Assembly: GCF_937890665.1 (NCBI RefSeq)
Contig: NZ_CALADU010000186.1
Coordinates: 1-23,065, forward strand
DNA: 23,065 nucleotides
Reading direction: 5' to 3'
Origin: an uncultured Subdoligranulum sp.
Lineage (GTDB): Bacteria > Bacillota_A > Clostridia > Oscillospirales > Ruminococcaceae
The notes under the pieces were generated by a model. The model ran no database searches. It was not told the origin of the DNA and saw only the letters and a list, made by a program, of their open reading frames with translations. Made by a program: the position numbers and the translations under genes. Positions 8,641 through 15,802 of this stretch are shown here, piece after piece. Within the stretch, counting starts at the first letter, position 1; each line of letters opens with the position of its first letter.

Positions 8641-9959
8641 AGATCTTCCCTTTTCGGTTTCAGACGTCGCAGCACCCAACGAAGGTCACTGGCCGTATAC
8701 CAGCAAGCCATGCCGGCAAACAGCGTAAGGCCCAGCCCCCGCCAAGTAAACCAGCCATGTTGAATGCTATGGGTGCGCAGCACAGCAAACCATAGCAACG
8801 GCAGCACCGCCGCCAAAGCCAACGGTGCGGCACGGCGCAGGGCGTCGCGGCTCCGCACACCCCCTGCAAACAGTACGATCACCACCACGACCAGCACGAT
8901 CAGCGGCCAGAACAGGCCGCGCTCTTGCAGCGTGGTATACATAAAAGTCACAATGTTGCCCCAGGTCAGTTCCATGCCATGCCATGTATCGGCGGCAGTG
9001 CGTACCCCGATCTGGTGCAAGGCGTCGGCAATAACGCTTTGCCCGGTGACCAGCCCGGCCAACACCCATTTGCTGGCCCAGCAAAGGCCATATCCTACGC
9101 CCCAGCAAAGGCAGCCTCCCAAGGTCAGGGCACATTGCTTTCCTCCGGCGCGCAGCTTCTGCTGCGGTTCCAGCAGCCAGCAGGTCAGCGGCAGCCCCAG
9201 CGTAAGCACCGGGGTCACTAAAAGATCGCAGAAAGCGGTCGCTGCCCCCAGCGCTACCAACCCAAGACAGAGCAGGTCACTGCGGCGCGGCTTGGCCAAC
9301 ACCCAGACGCATCCGGCGTAGGCGATGGCAAAGCAGGTAAAATATTGCAGCTGATGGGGCACCCAAAATACGGTGACCAACAACTGGCTGACGGCAAACC
9401 ACAGTGCGGCAGACAAACCGCAGCGGCGGCGCAGCAACACCAGCACGGCGGCAAACAGCGCGAACAGCACCAGATATTGTACCACCCGCACGCCGGTGTA
9501 GGGCATCAGGCAGAGCAGCGGCCGCAGCCAGATCAGATACCCATGCCAGTACCGTGCGTAGGAGAACGGTTCCAGCCCAACCTGTTCCGGGGATTGCCCG
9601 TCGGCGCGGGCTTGCAGGTAGGTGGACAAATCTTCGCCTAAGGTTTCGAAGTTGTCCACATTGTAGGCTGTGTTGGTCATCATGGCGGTCAGCGGGGCCG
9701 TTTCATCGGCGGACGCCGCCTCCATCAACATCAGGGTATCGGTATAGTTGTCCATCTGGAACAGCTTAAACCCAAAGTAGGCGGGGTACAGCCCCTCCTC
9801 TGTAATGGTTTGGGCCGAGGCCACCAGATGGTCCCGTACCGGTCCGCCGGGCAGCGCATAAGCGCCCAACAGCAGCACAAACAACAAGGCCAATGTAGCG
9901 CCGAACACCGCCAGCGCCCGCAGTGCAAAGGGCCGTTTTCGATTTTGTGTAGCCTGCAC
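8637..9959 (-). CDS. Polytopic membrane protein, unknown function (cell-envelope context)
   Basis: I do not recognise the family with confidence. The 440-residue protein has one hydrophobic helix at about 14-36, then a likely extracytoplasmic loop of about 110 residues (including DNYTDTLMLMEAA), followed by about nine more hydrophobic segments and a basic C terminus (RRLKPKRED). That layout, with a large first outside loop, recalls GT-C type glycosyltransferases and polymerases, but no catalytic motif is clear. The GTG at 9959 is my start. The promoter at 9993-10021 predicts a transcript starting near 9986, so the longer in-frame ATG at 10094 lies outside the transcript. The site is unusual: AGGAG is 14 nt away, while GGGGTG is closer. 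The stop overlaps the LCP start by 4 nt, which suggests a joint role in surface polymer handling (inference). Confidence 0.78.
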   Translation of the reverse strand: MQATQNRKRPFALRALAVFGATLALLFVLLLGAYALPGGPVRDHLVASAQTITEEGLYPAYFGFKLFQMDNYTDTLMLMEAASADETAPLTAMMTNTAYNVDNFETLGEDLSTYLQARADGQSPEQVGLEPFSYARYWHGYLIWLRPLLCLMPYTGVRVVQYLVLFALFAAVLVLLRRRCGLSAALWFAVSQLLVTVFWVPHQLQYFTCFAIAYAGCVWVLAKPRRSDLLCLGLVALGAATAFCDLLVTPVLTLGLPLTCWLLEPQQKLRAGGKQCALTLGGCLCWGVGYGLCWASKWVLAGLVTGQSVIADALHQIGVRTAADTWHGMELTWGNIVTFMYTTLQERGLFWPLIVLVVVVIVLFAGGVRSRDALRRAAPLALAAVLPLLWFAVLRTHSIQHGWFTWRGLGLTLFAGMACWYTASDLRWVLRRLKPKREDL

Positions 9960-9992
9960 GGCGTCACCCCGCTCTCCTAGAAATACTGATTT

Positions 9993-10021
9993 ATTATACG
10001 GCAAAAGGCCGCGGGTTTCAA
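9993..10021 (-). promoter_or_regulatory. Sigma-A promoter for the membrane protein-LCP pair
   Basis: A -35 TTGAAA (10021-10016) and a perfect -10 TATAAT (9998-9993) are separated by 17 nt. The -35 lies in the loop of the ftsW terminator hairpin, so terminator and promoter share the same bases. The predicted start is near 9986, about 26 nt before the GTG start codon. Confidence 0.85.
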
Positions 10022-10031
10022 CCGTGGCCTT
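10003..10031 (-). terminator. Intrinsic terminator after ftsW
   Basis: On the minus strand AAGGCC pairs with GGCCTT, then after one A-C mismatch CGG pairs with CCG around a loop containing TTGAAA. The 3' arm runs into TTTT. It begins 25 nt after the ftsW stop. The T-run is short, so efficiency may be moderate. Confidence 0.72.
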
Positions 10032-10056
10032 GTGAAATTTTGTCGCATTTTGGCGT

Positions 10057-11196
10057 TTAGACACAATCTGTTTGGCGGGAAACCGAGAGCACAATCCCCA
10101 TTTCTCCCAATAGCATCAGTAAGCTGGTGCCCCCGGAGGAAAAAAATGGCAGGCTGATGCCGGTATTGGGAATGGTGTTGGTGACTACGGCGATGTTGAG
10201 CACCGCTTGCAGTACGACCTGTACCACAAATCCCACGACCAGCAGCGCCCCGAATTTGTCCCGCGCCCGTACAGCGATGGAGATGCCCCGCAGCAGCAAC
10301 AGCAAAAACAGGACCACCACCAAGGCTGCCCCAATGAATCCCAACTCTTCGCAGAGGATGGAAAAGATAAAATCGTTCTGAGGTTCCGGCACATAAAGGT
10401 ATTTCTGGCGGCTGTTGCCCAGCCCCAGCCCGGCCAGTCCCCCCGAAGCAATGGCATACAGGCTTTGAATGGTTTGGTGCCCCTCCCCCAACGGATCGGC
10501 AAAGGGGTCCCGCCAAGAAACTAGACGGTCGGTGGCATAGGGCACCAGTTCCGGCAAGGCAATGACAGCCGCGGCGATGGCCCCGATTCCCAGTCCGCCA
10601 GCTAGGCCAAACCATTTTAGGCCGGTACCGCCCACAAACATCAGCACCGCTCCAATGGAGAGGATCAGCAATGTACCGGACAGGTGAGGTTCCAGCAGCA
10701 TGAGCACCGTCACCACCCCGAGAATCACCCCAAAGGGCAGCACCCCGGTGGAGAAGGTCTTCATTCGGTCATGGTTCAGCGAGATGATGTGGGCAAACAC
10801 CACAACCACCGAAAACTTGGCGATCTCGCTGGGCTGCAGGGTGCCCAGACCGGGCAAAACGATCCACCGCTTGCAGCCGTTGTATTCCGGCATAAAAAGC
10901 ACCACCGTGAGCAGTACCAGCGAAAGCCCTAGCAGCGGCCACGCCAGCTTATGCCAGATGTGATAGTCTACCAGACTGGCCGCATACATAGCCACCACCC
11001 CCAGCGCCGCAAAAAGCAGTTGTGGGCGAATGTAGGTATAGGCATCGCCGCGGCGGTAAAGGGCCACCGCATACCCTGCCGAGAAGAGCATGATCAGCCC
11101 ATAACAGAGCAGAGTCAGCAAAATGGCGAGAAACGGCACATCCAGTGCCGGGCGGCCCGCCAACCGGGCCCTGAGTTGCTGTGCATAGGACGACAT
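10057..11196 (-). CDS. ftsW: FtsW/RodA/SpoVE family peptidoglycan glycosyltransferase
   Basis: SEDS-family enzymes polymerise lipid II into glycan strands together with a class B penicillin-binding protein, at the septum (FtsW), side wall (RodA) or spore septum (SpoVE). The 379-residue protein has about ten hydrophobic segments and the family motifs GTLQPSEIAKF (118-128), HLSGTLLIL (171-179), RLVSWRDPFADPLGEGHQ (224-241), YVPEPQNDFIFSILCEELGFIG (268-289; Asp275 corresponds to the catalytic Asp of RodA) and NTGISLPFFSSGGTSLL (344-360). The PEPQNDFIF and FFSSGGTS forms fit FtsW/SpoVE better than RodA, but the exact paralogue cannot be fixed without a tree. No PBP partner is in the window. The start at 11196 is supported by GGGGGGA 6 nt upstream, which lies inside a hairpin (see that entry). 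Confidence 0.93.
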   Translation of the reverse strand: MSSYAQQLRARLAGRPALDVPFLAILLTLLCYGLIMLFSAGYAVALYRRGDAYTYIRPQLLFAALGVVAMYAASLVDYHIWHKLAWPLLGLSLVLLTVVLFMPEYNGCKRWIVLPGLGTLQPSEIAKFSVVVVFAHIISLNHDRMKTFSTGVLPFGVILGVVTVLMLLEPHLSGTLLILSIGAVLMFVGGTGLKWFGLAGGLGIGAIAAAVIALPELVPYATDRLVSWRDPFADPLGEGHQTIQSLYAIASGGLAGLGLGNSRQKYLYVPEPQNDFIFSILCEELGFIGAALVVVLFLLLLLRGISIAVRARDKFGALLVVGFVVQVVLQAVLNIAVVTNTIPNTGISLPFFSSGGTSLLMLLGEMGIVLSVSRQTDCV

Positions 11197-11202
11197 AAAA
11201 AA

Positions 11203-11233
11203 TCCCCCCGCGTATAGTCTACGCAGAGGGTGG
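11203..11233 (-). terminator. Hairpin with U-run before ftsW; buries its ribosome binding site
   Basis: On the minus strand CCCTCTGCGTA pairs with TACGCGGGGG (GCGTA/TACGC perfect, outer C/G pairs with bulges) around GACTA. It is followed at once by ATTTTTT and then the ftsW ATG. It has the form of an intrinsic terminator for the gpsA-HAD transcript, but its 3' arm is also the GGGGGGA ribosome binding site of ftsW. It could work as a terminator, an RBS-sequestering element, or both. Confidence 0.65.
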
Positions 11234-11256
11234 GAGTGGTATGCAGTTTGGTACGG

Positions 11257-12042
11257 TCAAATCAAGCCAAAATGACGCAGTGCGTTGGCCAGACCATCCT
11301 CCAAAATGGGATCGGTGATATAGTCGGCGGCCGCTTTGGCTTCGGGGCAAGCATTGCCCATGGCCACGCCGATCCCCGCATAGCGCAGCATTTCCACATC
11401 GTTACCGCCGTCCCCGAAAGCGATGCTCTCTTCTCGGGTCAGACCCAGCCGTTGCAGTACGTGGGCGATGCCTACGGTTTTGCCGCCGTTGGCAGGCAGA
11501 ACATCCACAAACGAGTCATTCCACCGTACCGCCGCGCAGCCGGGGCAATGGCGCATAAATTCTTCCTGCTTATCTTCCGGCAAAAAGGCACTAAGCTGAT
11601 AGACCGGCGCTGCTTCCATGCGCTTGGCCACATCGTCCACCTTGAAGCCAAATTGCTGGCAGAACTCGGCGCTGAGGTCATTGATCAGGTTGAAATAGGA
11701 AGTATCCTTCTCAATAAAGCCCACCGAAAGCTGTTCTTGCTGAATATAGGGCACCAGCATCCGCAGCGAGGCCGGATCGATAGCGCAGCTATAAAGCGGC
11801 GTACCGTCTGCCAAAAAACAGTATTGGCCGTTCATCGTCACAAAACCGTCAAAGGGCACCGCCATGACGGCGGGCAGATGGGACAGATGAAGCGGCGGAC
11901 GGCCGGTGGCAATGAAAATCTTGACACCGTTACGGCGAAGGGTTTCCAGCGCCGCAAGGGTAGAATCCGGCAATTTGTCCGCCTGAAACGGCAACAATGT
12001 ACCGTCAATATCAAAGAACGCAGCTTGAATCTTCTGGGACAC
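11257..12042 (-). CDS. Cof-type HAD-IIB family phosphatase
   Basis: Predicted cytosolic Mg-dependent phosphatase of sugar phosphates, nucleotides or cofactors such as FMN or PLP; substrates in this family cannot be read from sequence. All four HAD motifs are present: I FFDIDGTLL (nucleophile and acid-base Asp), II ATGRP, III GGKTVGI (Lys) and IV FGDGGNDVEML. A C2-type cap of about 110 residues lies between motifs II and III, as expected for Cof/YbjI/YidA-like enzymes. With the GTG start at 12042 it has 261 residues, and GAGGTG stands 7 nt upstream. The alternative ATG at 12057 overlaps the gpsA stop (ATGA) and adds five residues, but it has no ribosome binding site. It follows gpsA without a gap, so the two are one transcription unit. 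A link to glycerol-phosphate metabolism is only suggested by that position. Confidence 0.9.
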   Translation of the reverse strand: MSQKIQAAFFDIDGTLLPFQADKLPDSTLAALETLRRNGVKIFIATGRPPLHLSHLPAVMAVPFDGFVTMNGQYCFLADGTPLYSCAIDPASLRMLVPYIQQEQLSVGFIEKDTSYFNLINDLSAEFCQQFGFKVDDVAKRMEAAPVYQLSAFLPEDKQEEFMRHCPGCAAVRWNDSFVDVLPANGGKTVGIAHVLQRLGLTREESIAFGDGGNDVEMLRYAGIGVAMGNACPEAKAAADYITDPILEDGLANALRHFGLI

Positions 12043-12053
12043 AGAAGTACACC

Positions 12054-13052
12054 TCATTCCCGTTTCAGGTCCCGGCCCATCAAAGCGGCCAGCGCATTGC
12101 TGGCAGCCAAACGGCCGCCCAGAATGGCGTCCACACTCTGCACGATGGGCATATCGATCTTGTATTTTTTAGCCAGACGGCAAGCGGCGGGCAGCGCATT
12201 GATGCCTTCCACGACCTGCCCGACTTCCGCTTTGGCTTCCTCGGCAGTTTTGCCGCGGCCCAACAGCATACCGGCGTGGAGGTTGCGGCTATGCATACTG
12301 GTACAGGTCACGATCAGGTCCCCCATGCCCGACAGGCCCGAGAAGGTTTCGGGTTTACAGCCCATGGCGGCGCCCAGCCGCGCCAGTTCGGCGTTGCCGC
12401 GGGTGATGAGGGCCGCTTTCGCGTTATCGCCGTATCCCAGTCCCAACGCGATGCCCACCGCCAGCGCAATGACGTTCTTCACCGCGCCGCCCAGCTCGGT
12501 ACCGCGGCGGTCGGTGTTGGTATACACCCGGAAAGTAGGGGTGGAGAACGCTTTCTGCACCACTTTGGCGGCCTCCTCGTCTTCGCTGGCCGCCACGATC
12601 AGCGTGGGCATATCACGAGCCACCTCTTCGGCGTGGGTGGGGCCGGACAATGCCACCACCCGGGCGGTGCGCTTCTGTTTGGCCAGCTCGTCCTCGATGA
12701 TCTCACTCATCGTCATCAGGGTCTTATCCTCTACGCCTTTGGCCACATCCACGATCAACTGGCCATCCGGAATGTAAGGCGCCGCCTTTTTGGCGGTAGA
12801 GCGCACAAAGGGCGACGGCACCGCAAACAGCAGAATGTCCTTGCCGGCGCAGGCCTCGGCAATATCGGCGGTATAGTGCATCGTCGAAGGCAATACCATG
12901 CCGGGCAGATTGGGGTGGCGATGGGTGGTGCTGAGAGACTTGAGCTCAGTGGGAATGGCACTCCACACCGTCACGTCCCGGTCATTGACCGCCAGCAGGC
13001 GCGCCAGAGCAATGCCCCAGGTCCCCGCGCCAAAGACTGCAATTTTGATCAT
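12054..13052 (-). CDS. gpsA: NAD(P)H-dependent glycerol-3-phosphate dehydrogenase
   Basis: GpsA reduces dihydroxyacetone phosphate to sn-glycerol 3-phosphate, the backbone for phospholipid and lipoteichoic/teichoic acid synthesis, in the cytosol. The 332-residue length is typical. The Rossmann motif is GAGTWG (8-13). Further family motifs are AVPSPFVR (77-84), VDVAKGVE (101-108), ALSGPTHAEEVA (134-145), the catalytic-Lys segment ELGGAVKNVIALAVGI (Lys192), TRGNAELARLG (217-227) and GMGDLIVTC (242-250). AAGGAGAA 5-7 nt before the ATG at 13052 supports the start. It begins 19 nt after the metallophosphoesterase gene and runs directly into the HAD gene. No motif is degenerate. Confidence 0.97.
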   Translation of the reverse strand: MIKIAVFGAGTWGIALARLLAVNDRDVTVWSAIPTELKSLSTTHRHPNLPGMVLPSTMHYTADIAEACAGKDILLFAVPSPFVRSTAKKAAPYIPDGQLIVDVAKGVEDKTLMTMSEIIEDELAKQKRTARVVALSGPTHAEEVARDMPTLIVAASEDEEAAKVVQKAFSTPTFRVYTNTDRRGTELGGAVKNVIALAVGIALGLGYGDNAKAALITRGNAELARLGAAMGCKPETFSGLSGMGDLIVTCTSMHSRNLHAGMLLGRGKTAEEAKAEVGQVVEGINALPAACRLAKKYKIDMPIVQSVDAILGGRLAASNALAALMGRDLKRE

Positions 13053-13071
13053 AGTGTTCTCCTTACCAATA

Positions 13072-13716
13072 TTATCTCTGCCACAGACACGACATCAAAC
13101 GATGCTGCGGTCTGGGCGGCGCCGGTTCCGCATCCAGATACATGCGCTCAAAGCAGTTGACGATCCGCGTTGTACCATACTGGTATTCCCGCTGCAAATT
13201 GGCGCCGTAATTCAAATGTACATGGCCGTGAAGCATCAGTTGGGGATGATACCGATCCAACAGATCCCGGAACACTGTAAATCCACGGTGCGCCAGATCG
13301 TTCATATCCCCGTAGCCGTGCAGCGGCGCATGGGTCACCAATACGTCCAGACCCCGGTGCCGCTCAATCTTGCTCCGCAGCCGATTGACCCGCTTTTTCA
13401 TCTCCGCTTCGGTAAACTGCCAAGCCCCTGTGCGGTACCGGCAGGCGCCCCCCAGCCCTGCAATGCGCAGGCCATGGTATTCGATCACATCGTCATCGAT
13501 GCAGACGGCGCCTTCCGGCGGATGATCGTCATAGTTTTCATCGTGGTTGCCGTGTACATAAAAGACCGGCACCGGCACCATCGTGGCCAAATATTCCAAA
13601 TAGTGGCGGTTGAGATCGCCGCAGGCGAGGATCATCTCCACATCCTGAAACTTGTCCGGGCTGTAATAGTCCCACAAAGCCTTGCATTCCTCGTCGGCAA
13701 CGGCCAGCAACTTCAT
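13072..13716 (-). CDS. Calcineurin-like metallophosphoesterase with a DxE first motif
   Basis: Predicted cytosolic di-metal phosphoesterase of 214 residues; the substrate is unknown. Later motifs are standard: GDLN (33-36), GNHDE (56-60), THAPLHG (128-134) and GHVH (164-167). The first motif, normally D-x-H, reads ADEE (Asp8, Glu10), so one histidine metal ligand is replaced by Glu or is missing. The C-terminal part after the GHVH motif is short and ends soon after an Arg/Pro-rich segment. AAGGAGG lies 7-8 nt before the ATG at 13716, which overlaps the stop of the ParB-like/BMP gene (ATGA). The 4-nt overlap implies coupled translation and perhaps a shared task. I cannot say whether it acts on nucleotides, phospholipids or proteins. 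Confidence 0.88.
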   Translation of the reverse strand: MKLLAVADEECKALWDYYSPDKFQDVEMILACGDLNRHYLEYLATMVPVPVFYVHGNHDENYDDHPPEGAVCIDDDVIEYHGLRIAGLGGACRYRTGAWQFTEAEMKKRVNRLRSKIERHRGLDVLVTHAPLHGYGDMNDLAHRGFTVFRDLLDRYHPQLMLHGHVHLNYGANLQREYQYGTTRIVNCFERMYLDAEPAPPRPQHRLMSCLWQR

Positions 13717-15689
13717 AGTTCGGCCTCCTTGTCCGCCGGCAGAAGATCCCGGTGGATGCCCTGCATCCGGTACATCGCCCGGGAGGCTTCCGCCAGTTCA
13801 TCGTATTCCGGTACATGGCCTTCCACGGCATCACACAGCCAATCCATATGCACGATCTGTTCCAGATCCAATCCACGGCGGCCGCTGTTCTTGATGGTGC
13901 CGTCCTGCGCCGTGATGCGGCAGGCAAACGGATCGATCATGCCCGCGATTACGCCTTCCCGCAGGATCCGTGCCAGATGCTGCACATCCTGCGGCAGTTC
14001 CCGGCTGAGCAGCACGTCCATAACGCCGCTGTTCATGCCCCACCAGTAGTTCACGGCGCGGCCGTCGGTGCCGGACTTATCCCGGGTCCAGCCGCCGTCC
14101 AGCACGCTGCGCACCACATTCTCATAGAACTGGCCCCAATGCCAGAACGGCGTGGCCAAGTCCTGCAAAACACCGCCCGGACGGATCAGGAAGGTGCCAA
14201 ATTCCCGATGGGGACGCCCCGGCACCGGAGCATCCCGACCGGAAACCACCGTGATGCCCTTGCGGGCAAACAGCATCAAGGGATCTTCCTGCTCCGGCAG
14301 GCAGGTCCAGAACAATTCCACCTTGACCCGCGGATTGACCATGCGGGCCCCCAAGGCAAAGGCATTGATATTGGCCGGCACGCCAAAGCTGGGATAATCC
14401 GCCACATAGCCGATACGGTCCGAAGTGGCCATAGCACCGGCAATGGCACCGGTGATAAACTTTGCCTCATACACCCGCGTATAGTAGGTGCGGATGCTGG
14501 CATAGGGCATTTCCATCGAACAGTTGAGGATCCGCACCTGCGAATGCTTGACGGCAGCGCGCAGCGAAGCCCCCACCAGTTTGGGACTGGTGGTAAAGAC
14601 GATGTCGGCGCCCTCCGCGATGGCCTGTTCCACCAGATCGTCGGCGTTTTCACCGGGAACGGCATTGAAATAGGCGGCAGTTTCCACCTTGCCCTCGAAT
14701 ACCGTATCCAACTGGCTGCGTCCAAACTCATGCTGGCTGGTCCAAGCACTGGTCTCCGGGGTGCGCTCGTGCACAAAGGCCACCTTCAGATGGGTGGGTG
14801 CCGCAGGACGAATGCCGGGCAAGATCCGATCGATCAGGGTTTCTTTGGGTCTGGCAGGCTCTGCGGGCTTAACGCTGACCGTAACGGGGTCATCGTTTTG
14901 CAGTGCCAGCACATCGTCCCACAGCGCGTCCAGTTTCTGGCTCAACTCTGCCGGGGTACTTTCGGCCAGTTGGCGGCGAGAATAGAGGCGCAGCAGCAAC
15001 AACATCACGTCACCGGTCGTGCAGCGCAGCGACTCGCCGCCGTGTTCCCGGAACGCCTTGCCTACCCAGTTGTACAGCGAGAGAATGTCCGCGCGGTCAT
15101 CGTCGCTCCACACTTCGTCCGGCGCTTTGCCCATGAGCTTTTGCAGCCGGGCAAAACTGCCGGGCTTGGTAAACCGCAGCGTGTAGGTCTTGATCAACGG
15201 GTAGTAGTGCATGAACTCATAGTAGAGCCGCACTTCCGGCGTATCGTTGTACTGGGGTACCACCCGGGTCACATTGGCCATGACACTGCTGGCGCCAAAG
15301 TATTTCAGCACACTGACCCGCTTGTTGCCTTCCTGCACATAAAACTGCCCCAGATACTCAAAGCAGCGCACCGGGTCCCGGATGCCTTCTTCCATATGGG
15401 CGATGCACAGGTTGGTCCATTTGGTGCCGAACTCGGTTTTAAGCTCCAGCAGCGGCATAAAATTGCTGGCAAAGGCGGCGGTCCGCCCCGCCGTTTTGGT
15501 GCCTACCAGCAGGTCCAGCGGCACTTCGATCAGCCCAAGCGGCAGTTGGTTTTCCACCTGCACATTTTGCAGAATGTCATCCAGCACCGGCAAAAAGGGC
15601 GATTGTCCGACCGCGGTTTTTTCTCGATAATCCCGCTGTCCCTGTTTTTGTGCTTTGAGATAGTACTCCATTGCCTCCGAACGGGTCAT
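13713..15689 (-). CDS. Cytosolic fusion of ParB-like domain and BMP/PnrA-type ligand-binding domain
   Basis: BMP (PF02608) domains normally sit outside the cell and bind nucleosides for ABC importers. Here the 658-residue protein has no signal peptide, lipobox or membrane segment. Residues 1-50 are helical and charged. Residues about 50-145 resemble a ParB/sulfiredoxin-like domain (IEVPLDLLVGTKTAGR, then GQFYVQEGNKRVSVLKYFGA at 114-133, compare the DGxRRxxA box of ParB). About 150-270 is helical. The BMP-like part starts at about 301 (LKVAFVHERTP) and runs through ADIVFTTSP (361-369), FITGAIAGAM (411-420), IGYVADYP and INAFALGARM (441-450). A C-terminal tail of about 100 residues follows. I chose ATG 15689 for its GAGGAGG 8 nt upstream; a GTG at 15719 lies before that site. 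It is the first gene of an operon with the metallophosphoesterase, gpsA and HAD genes. Intracellular sensing is inference. Confidence 0.82.
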   Translation of the reverse strand: MTRSEAMEYYLKAQKQGQRDYREKTAVGQSPFLPVLDDILQNVQVENQLPLGLIEVPLDLLVGTKTAGRTAAFASNFMPLLELKTEFGTKWTNLCIAHMEEGIRDPVRCFEYLGQFYVQEGNKRVSVLKYFGASSVMANVTRVVPQYNDTPEVRLYYEFMHYYPLIKTYTLRFTKPGSFARLQKLMGKAPDEVWSDDDRADILSLYNWVGKAFREHGGESLRCTTGDVMLLLLRLYSRRQLAESTPAELSQKLDALWDDVLALQNDDPVTVSVKPAEPARPKETLIDRILPGIRPAAPTHLKVAFVHERTPETSAWTSQHEFGRSQLDTVFEGKVETAAYFNAVPGENADDLVEQAIAEGADIVFTTSPKLVGASLRAAVKHSQVRILNCSMEMPYASIRTYYTRVYEAKFITGAIAGAMATSDRIGYVADYPSFGVPANINAFALGARMVNPRVKVELFWTCLPEQEDPLMLFARKGITVVSGRDAPVPGRPHREFGTFLIRPGGVLQDLATPFWHWGQFYENVVRSVLDGGWTRDKSGTDGRAVNYWWGMNSGVMDVLLSRELPQDVQHLARILREGVIAGMIDPFACRITAQDGTIKNSGRRGLDLEQIVHMDWLCDAVEGHVPEYDELAEASRAMYRMQGIHRDLLPADKEAEL

Positions 15690-15756
15690 GGCGGAATCCT
15701 CCTCGCTTTCTTGTGTCACTTTTCACAAATTTATTCTATCTTCTTCGTACAAAATG

Positions 15757-15762
15757 ATTATA
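15757..15762 (-). promoter_or_regulatory. Extended -10 promoter for the ParB-like/BMP operon
   Basis: A perfect TATAAT (15762-15757) is preceded by TGT, giving an extended -10 (TGnTATAAT). The -35 region is weak (TTGTAT at 17 nt). The predicted start is near 15750, about 60 nt before the ATG. The stretch 15690-15802 is AT-rich, unlike the flanking genes. Confidence 0.72.
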
Positions 15763-15802
15763 ACACAACCGATACAAAGATACAAAATAAATCTGCGGCG
15801 TT

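Noticed and set aside
9960..10094. N-terminal extension of the membrane protein to ATG 10094
   Set aside because: It would start within the end of ftsW and upstream of the mapped-looking promoter (-10 at 9993-9998), so it would not be on the transcript.
11234..11262. Promoter for ftsW from TTGATT or TTGACC around the HAD stop codon
   Set aside because: No acceptable -10 hexamer at 16-18 nt; the transcript source of ftsW remains unclear.
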